A stretch of 64,000 nt of DNA. Source: an uncultured Lachnospiraceae bacterium. Lineage in GTDB: Bacteria > Bacillota > Clostridia > Lachnospirales > Lachnospiraceae. Location: contig CAJUTQ010000039.1 of assembly GCA_910589265.1 (NCBI GenBank), forward strand, positions 1 to 64,000. The letters are read 5' to 3'. Position numbers and translations under genes: made by a program. The notes beneath the pieces were generated by a model, which worked only from the letters and a program-made list of their open reading frames with translations, made no database searches and had not been told where the DNA came from. Positions 61,577 to 64,000 of this stretch are shown piece by piece (the first letter of the stretch is position 1; every line of letters starts with the position of its first letter).

Positions 61577-62311
61577 ATGGAAACAGAAAAAAAGGAAGAA
61601 GCGGCAAAGACAAAAGAAGAAAAGAAAAGCATGGAAGATTCAAGAATCAAAGAAACAGGACAGGTAACTTTAAATAAAAATAAGGAAAAAGTAAATATCC
61701 ACCTTTTAACAATTATTGGAGAAATTGAAGGGCATGATATACTTCCAAGCAGTTCAAAGGCCACAAAGTATGAACATATTTTACCCCAGCTAGCCTCTTT
61801 GGAAGACAGTACAGAAATTGATGGAGTGCTGGTACTCATTAATACTGTGGGAGGAGACGTTTCTTGTGGTCTGGCATTAGCAGAAATGATTGCCTCTTTA
61901 AGTAAGCCTACCGTCTCTCTTGTCATTGGAGACAGCCATTCTATAGGAGTTCCTTTGGCAGTATCTACAGATTATTCCTTTATTGTGCCAACAGGAACAA
62001 TGCTTATTCACCCTGTTCGTATGAATGGAATGATTATTGGAGCTCCCCAGACATATCATTATTTCCAGAGAATTCAGGAAAGAATTACAAGCTTTATTGC
62101 CGCCCACAGTCATATTGCTCAGGGGGAAATTGAGAAAATGATGATGAATACCCAAGATTTAAGCAAAGACTTGGGCACCCTTCTTGTAGGAAAGGATGTG
62201 GTGGAAAAAGGCCTTCTTGACGAAGTGGGAGGAATCAAAAGAGCTTTGGAAAAGCTCCATGAAATGATTAAAACCTTTCACCCAGAAAGGAAAGAAGAGT
62301 CCAATATATAA
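61577..62311 (+). CDS. tepA: TepA-type ClpP-like serine protease
   Basis: A 244-aa Clp-protease-family protein. After a charged N-terminus (about 45 residues), the ClpP fold appears: GGDVSCGLALAEMI, the nucleophile serine in GDSHSIGVPLA and the catalytic histidine in LIHPVRMNG. It is not a normal ClpP subunit; TepA (translocation-enhancing protein) lies upstream of spoIIIE in Bacillus. Here the spoIIIE/ftsK gene begins 1 kb later. GAAAGGAA precedes ATG 61577; the TTG at 61571 is less likely. Confidence 0.88.
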   Translation: METEKKEEAAKTKEEKKSMEDSRIKETGQVTLNKNKEKVNIHLLTIIGEIEGHDILPSSSKATKYEHILPQLASLEDSTEIDGVLVLINTVGGDVSCGLALAEMIASLSKPTVSLVIGDSHSIGVPLAVSTDYSFIVPTGTMLIHPVRMNGMIIGAPQTYHYFQRIQERITSFIAAHSHIAQGEIEKMMMNTQDLSKDLGTLLVGKDVVEKGLLDEVGGIKRALEKLHEMIKTFHPERKEESNI

Positions 62312-62325
62312 ATTTTTGTAAGTAG

Positions 62326-62354
62326 ATGACATTTTAGAAAATTAATGATATAAT
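62326..62354 (+). promoter_or_regulatory. uppP promoter
   Basis: ATGACA (62326-62331), a 17-nt spacer and TATAAT (62349-62354) with an extended TGA directly before the -10. It starts 15 nt after the tepA stop, and lies about 73 nt before the uppP start. Confidence 0.7.
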
Positions 62355-62426
62355 GAGTTGTCCAAAGAAGAGGGGCCCTTTGTAAGCTGCCCCAATAGGA
62401 AAATGAGAAAACAGGGAGGAATTCCT

Positions 62427-63305
62427 ATGTCATTGCTGGAAGCTGTTTTAATGGGAATTTTGCAGGGAATTACAGAGTTTTTGCCTGTAAGCAGTTCTGG
62501 ACATTTAGCAATATTTAAAAATGTATTTCAAGTCAATACAAATACAGGTCTTTTGTTTGACATTCTCTTACACGTTGGAACATTAGTAGCTGTGTGCATT
62601 GTTTATTACAAAGATATTATTCGTATGTTTGTAGAGGGAGTTGGACTTCTTTTGGATATTTTTCGAAATATGGGAGTTTTTGTCCATAATTTGTCGACAA
62701 AGAGGAGAAGGAAATATTACCCTCTCATGAAAAGCCCTTACCGCAAGCTGACCCTGCTTATTCTTATATCTACTGTTCCAACAGGAATATTTGGACTTTT
62801 TTTAAAAGGGATCATTGAAGTGGCTGAGGGAGGGCTTTTGATTCCAGGGATTTGTCTCATTGCAACAGGGGTCCTTCTTCTTATTTCAGATCAGATTCCA
62901 AGAGGAGATATAAAAACGAAAGAAGCAGGATATAAAAGCGCCGCATGGATTGGAATATGTCAAGGAGTTGCAACTCTTCCGGGACTTTCCCGGTCTGGAA
63001 CAACGATTACTGCCTGTATGGTTCAAGGATTTGACCGGAAATTTGCAGTGAAATATTCCTTTCTCATGTCAATCCCTGTCATTTTAGGGGCTGCGCTCAT
63101 GGAATTAAAAGATATTGGAAAGGAAGCAGTTATCCCAAAGGGAGAAATTTTCTATTATATAGCAGGTATGGCAGTGGCAGGCATAGTAGGGTATGTATGT
63201 ATCAAAACAATGCTTGTGGCTGTAAAGAAGAAAAAATTTAAAGTGTTTTCTTTTTATTGCCTCATTGTAGGAGTCCTTTCCGTTATAGGCTATGTGGTAA
63301 TGTAA
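62427..63305 (+). CDS. uppP: Undecaprenyl-diphosphate phosphatase UppP (BacA)
   Basis: A 292-aa membrane phosphatase with seven to eight segments. The signatures GITEFLPVSSSGHL (residues about 14-27) and GVATLPGLSRSGTT are both complete. It dephosphorylates undecaprenyl diphosphate to recycle the cell-wall lipid carrier and gives bacitracin tolerance. AGGGAGGA 6 nt upstream fixes ATG 62427; upstream in-frame codons from 62358 lie between promoter and site. It is followed 17 nt later by ftsK. Confidence 0.96.
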   Translation: MSLLEAVLMGILQGITEFLPVSSSGHLAIFKNVFQVNTNTGLLFDILLHVGTLVAVCIVYYKDIIRMFVEGVGLLLDIFRNMGVFVHNLSTKRRRKYYPLMKSPYRKLTLLILISTVPTGIFGLFLKGIIEVAEGGLLIPGICLIATGVLLLISDQIPRGDIKTKEAGYKSAAWIGICQGVATLPGLSRSGTTITACMVQGFDRKFAVKYSFLMSIPVILGAALMELKDIGKEAVIPKGEIFYYIAGMAVAGIVGYVCIKTMLVAVKKKKFKVFSFYCLIVGVLSVIGYVVM

Positions 63306-63322
63306 CAAGGGGGAGTTTTAAA

Positions 63323-64000
63323 ATGGCTTCTAATACAAAACGAAAAGGAGCCTCTAAAAAAAGGGGAAAGAAACAAAAACAGCAGGAAAACAAGCTGATG
63401 GATGAAGCATTCCTTCTGCTTGTTTTGGCTTTTTGCATTTTACTGCTTTTAAGTAACTTTAATGTTATAGGAAGTTTTGGAAGGATGGTTAGCGGAGTCT
63501 TATTTGGGATATGCGGCATTACGGCATATATAGCTCCTATTGCTATATTTGCCTCGGTTCTTTTTTCTGTAGCCAACAGGGGGAATCAAGCTGCTGTCAT
63601 AAAAACAGTTTCAGCGGCCGTCTTATTTCTTATGCTCTGTATTTTAGCTCAGCTCACATTAGGCACAGATACACCCAAACTAGAGCCAGAAACTTATTAT
63701 CAATTTGCATTGGAAAATAAAAAAGGCGGAGGCGTCCTAGGAGGCGTCCTGGCCCATGGCTTATCTATGGCTATTGGTGTTGCTGGTTCTTATATACTAG
63801 TCCTTATTCTTTCTATTATCTGTATTGTGTTTATTACAGAGCGTTCCTTTTTAGGAGGGGTAAAAAAAGGAAGCACATCCCTCTATCATGCTGCAAAAGA
63901 GGATACTGCCCGTAGAAGGGCTTTAAGAAAAGAAAGGGAAGTGGAAAAAAAGGAGAGAGAAGAACAGGAAAGGGAAGAAGAAAGAAAGCGGCGAATGGAC
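63323..64000 (+). CDS. FtsK/SpoIIIE DNA translocase, N-terminal part
   Basis: The ATG at 63323 follows AAGGGGGA and the frame is open to the window edge (226 codons). A basic N-terminus is followed by four membrane segments (FLLLVLAFCILLLLS, then VSGVLFGICGITAYIAPIAIFA, SAAVLFLMLCILA, SYILVLILSIICIVFI) and a long charged linker with KEREVEKKEREEQERE. This is the FtsK/SpoIIIE membrane anchor and start of the linker. The motor domain lies beyond the window. It would pump DNA through the division or sporulation septum. Confidence 0.9.
   Translation, partial: MASNTKRKGASKKRGKKQKQQENKLMDEAFLLLVLAFCILLLLSNFNVIGSFGRMVSGVLFGICGITAYIAPIAIFASVLFSVANRGNQAAVIKTVSAAVLFLMLCILAQLTLGTDTPKLEPETYYQFALENKKGGGVLGGVLAHGLSMAIGVAGSYILVLILSIICIVFITERSFLGGVKKGSTSLYHAAKEDTARRRALRKEREVEKKEREEQEREEERKRRMD

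Overview
The window is AT-rich, densely packed DNA that reads as a chromosome segment of a spore-forming anaerobic Firmicute, most likely a Clostridia/Lachnospiraceae relative. Reasons: a sporulation-type yqfC-yqfD-phoH-HD-ybeY cluster, a BofC-like protein, a SpoVB/MurJ-type flippase, a giant 2-hydroxyacyl-CoA dehydratase activase-like fusion, Rex, a class B sortase with a BspA-type surface protein, and strong AGGAGG-type ribosome sites with TTGACA/TATAAT promoters. I cannot name the species. No rRNA, tRNA or CRISPR array was seen.

Left edge (1-2.2 kb) is an accessory scar. The right end of an IS3-family element sits inside a tyrosine-integrase gene, of which only the last ~52 codons survive. 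Three very AT-rich unknown ORFs follow. From 2.3 kb the core genome begins: LMW phosphotyrosine phosphatase, pyrimidine-nucleoside phosphorylase, then yqfC/yqfD/phoH/degenerate HD membrane protein/ybeY, a DUF3048 lipoprotein, a lipid flippase and a BofC-like protein. At 12-16.6 kb two FAD oxidoreductases precede proB, a DUF896 protein and 5-formyl-THF cyclo-ligase.

16.6-20.9 kb is a regulatory and decaying stretch: a remnant of a linear amide C-N hydrolase, an intact OmpR/HisKA two-component pair, an orphan BlaI-type repressor, and a fused, frameshifted relic of an Agr/LytTR-type response regulator plus GHKL kinase. 20.9-28 kb is an amino-acid biosynthesis block (Spx/ArsC-like, cobalamin methionine synthase, ilvB, two different ilvN-type ACT subunits, ilvC). 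A broken DNA-3-methyladenine glycosylase I (tag) lies between the two ilvN genes. 28-41 kb holds a DUF4405 membrane protein, a class C beta-lactamase-like hydrolase behind an operator-like palindrome, the 1,412-aa minus-strand activase fusion, an XRE regulator, a rhomboid-like protein lacking the protease residues, a sigma-like protein, a patatin, bioY behind a BirA-like operator, a FabG-type SDR, an OGG1-type glycosylase and two minus-strand unknowns.

41-48.8 kb is the most distinctive part: a Cys/Gly-rich membrane micro-protein, a class B sortase with a cytoplasmic N-terminal domain, its probable substrate (1,595 aa: signal peptide, six CxxC knuckles, BspA-type leucine-rich repeats, InlB-type repeat, Ser-rich stalk, PTTGD-type anchor), and an intracellular-type subtilase whose Shine-Dalgarno lies in the 3' arm of a terminator hairpin. 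49-64 kb returns to housekeeping: NADP isocitrate dehydrogenase, an ABC-F ATPase divergent from rex, NAD(P)HX repair enzyme, alanine racemase, an orphan MazF, a CNNM/CorC-like protein, YebC, a zinc-ribbon protein with a membrane partner, three tandem 25-bp hairpin repeats, a TepA/ClpP-like protease, UppP, and the start of FtsK/SpoIIIE running off the end.
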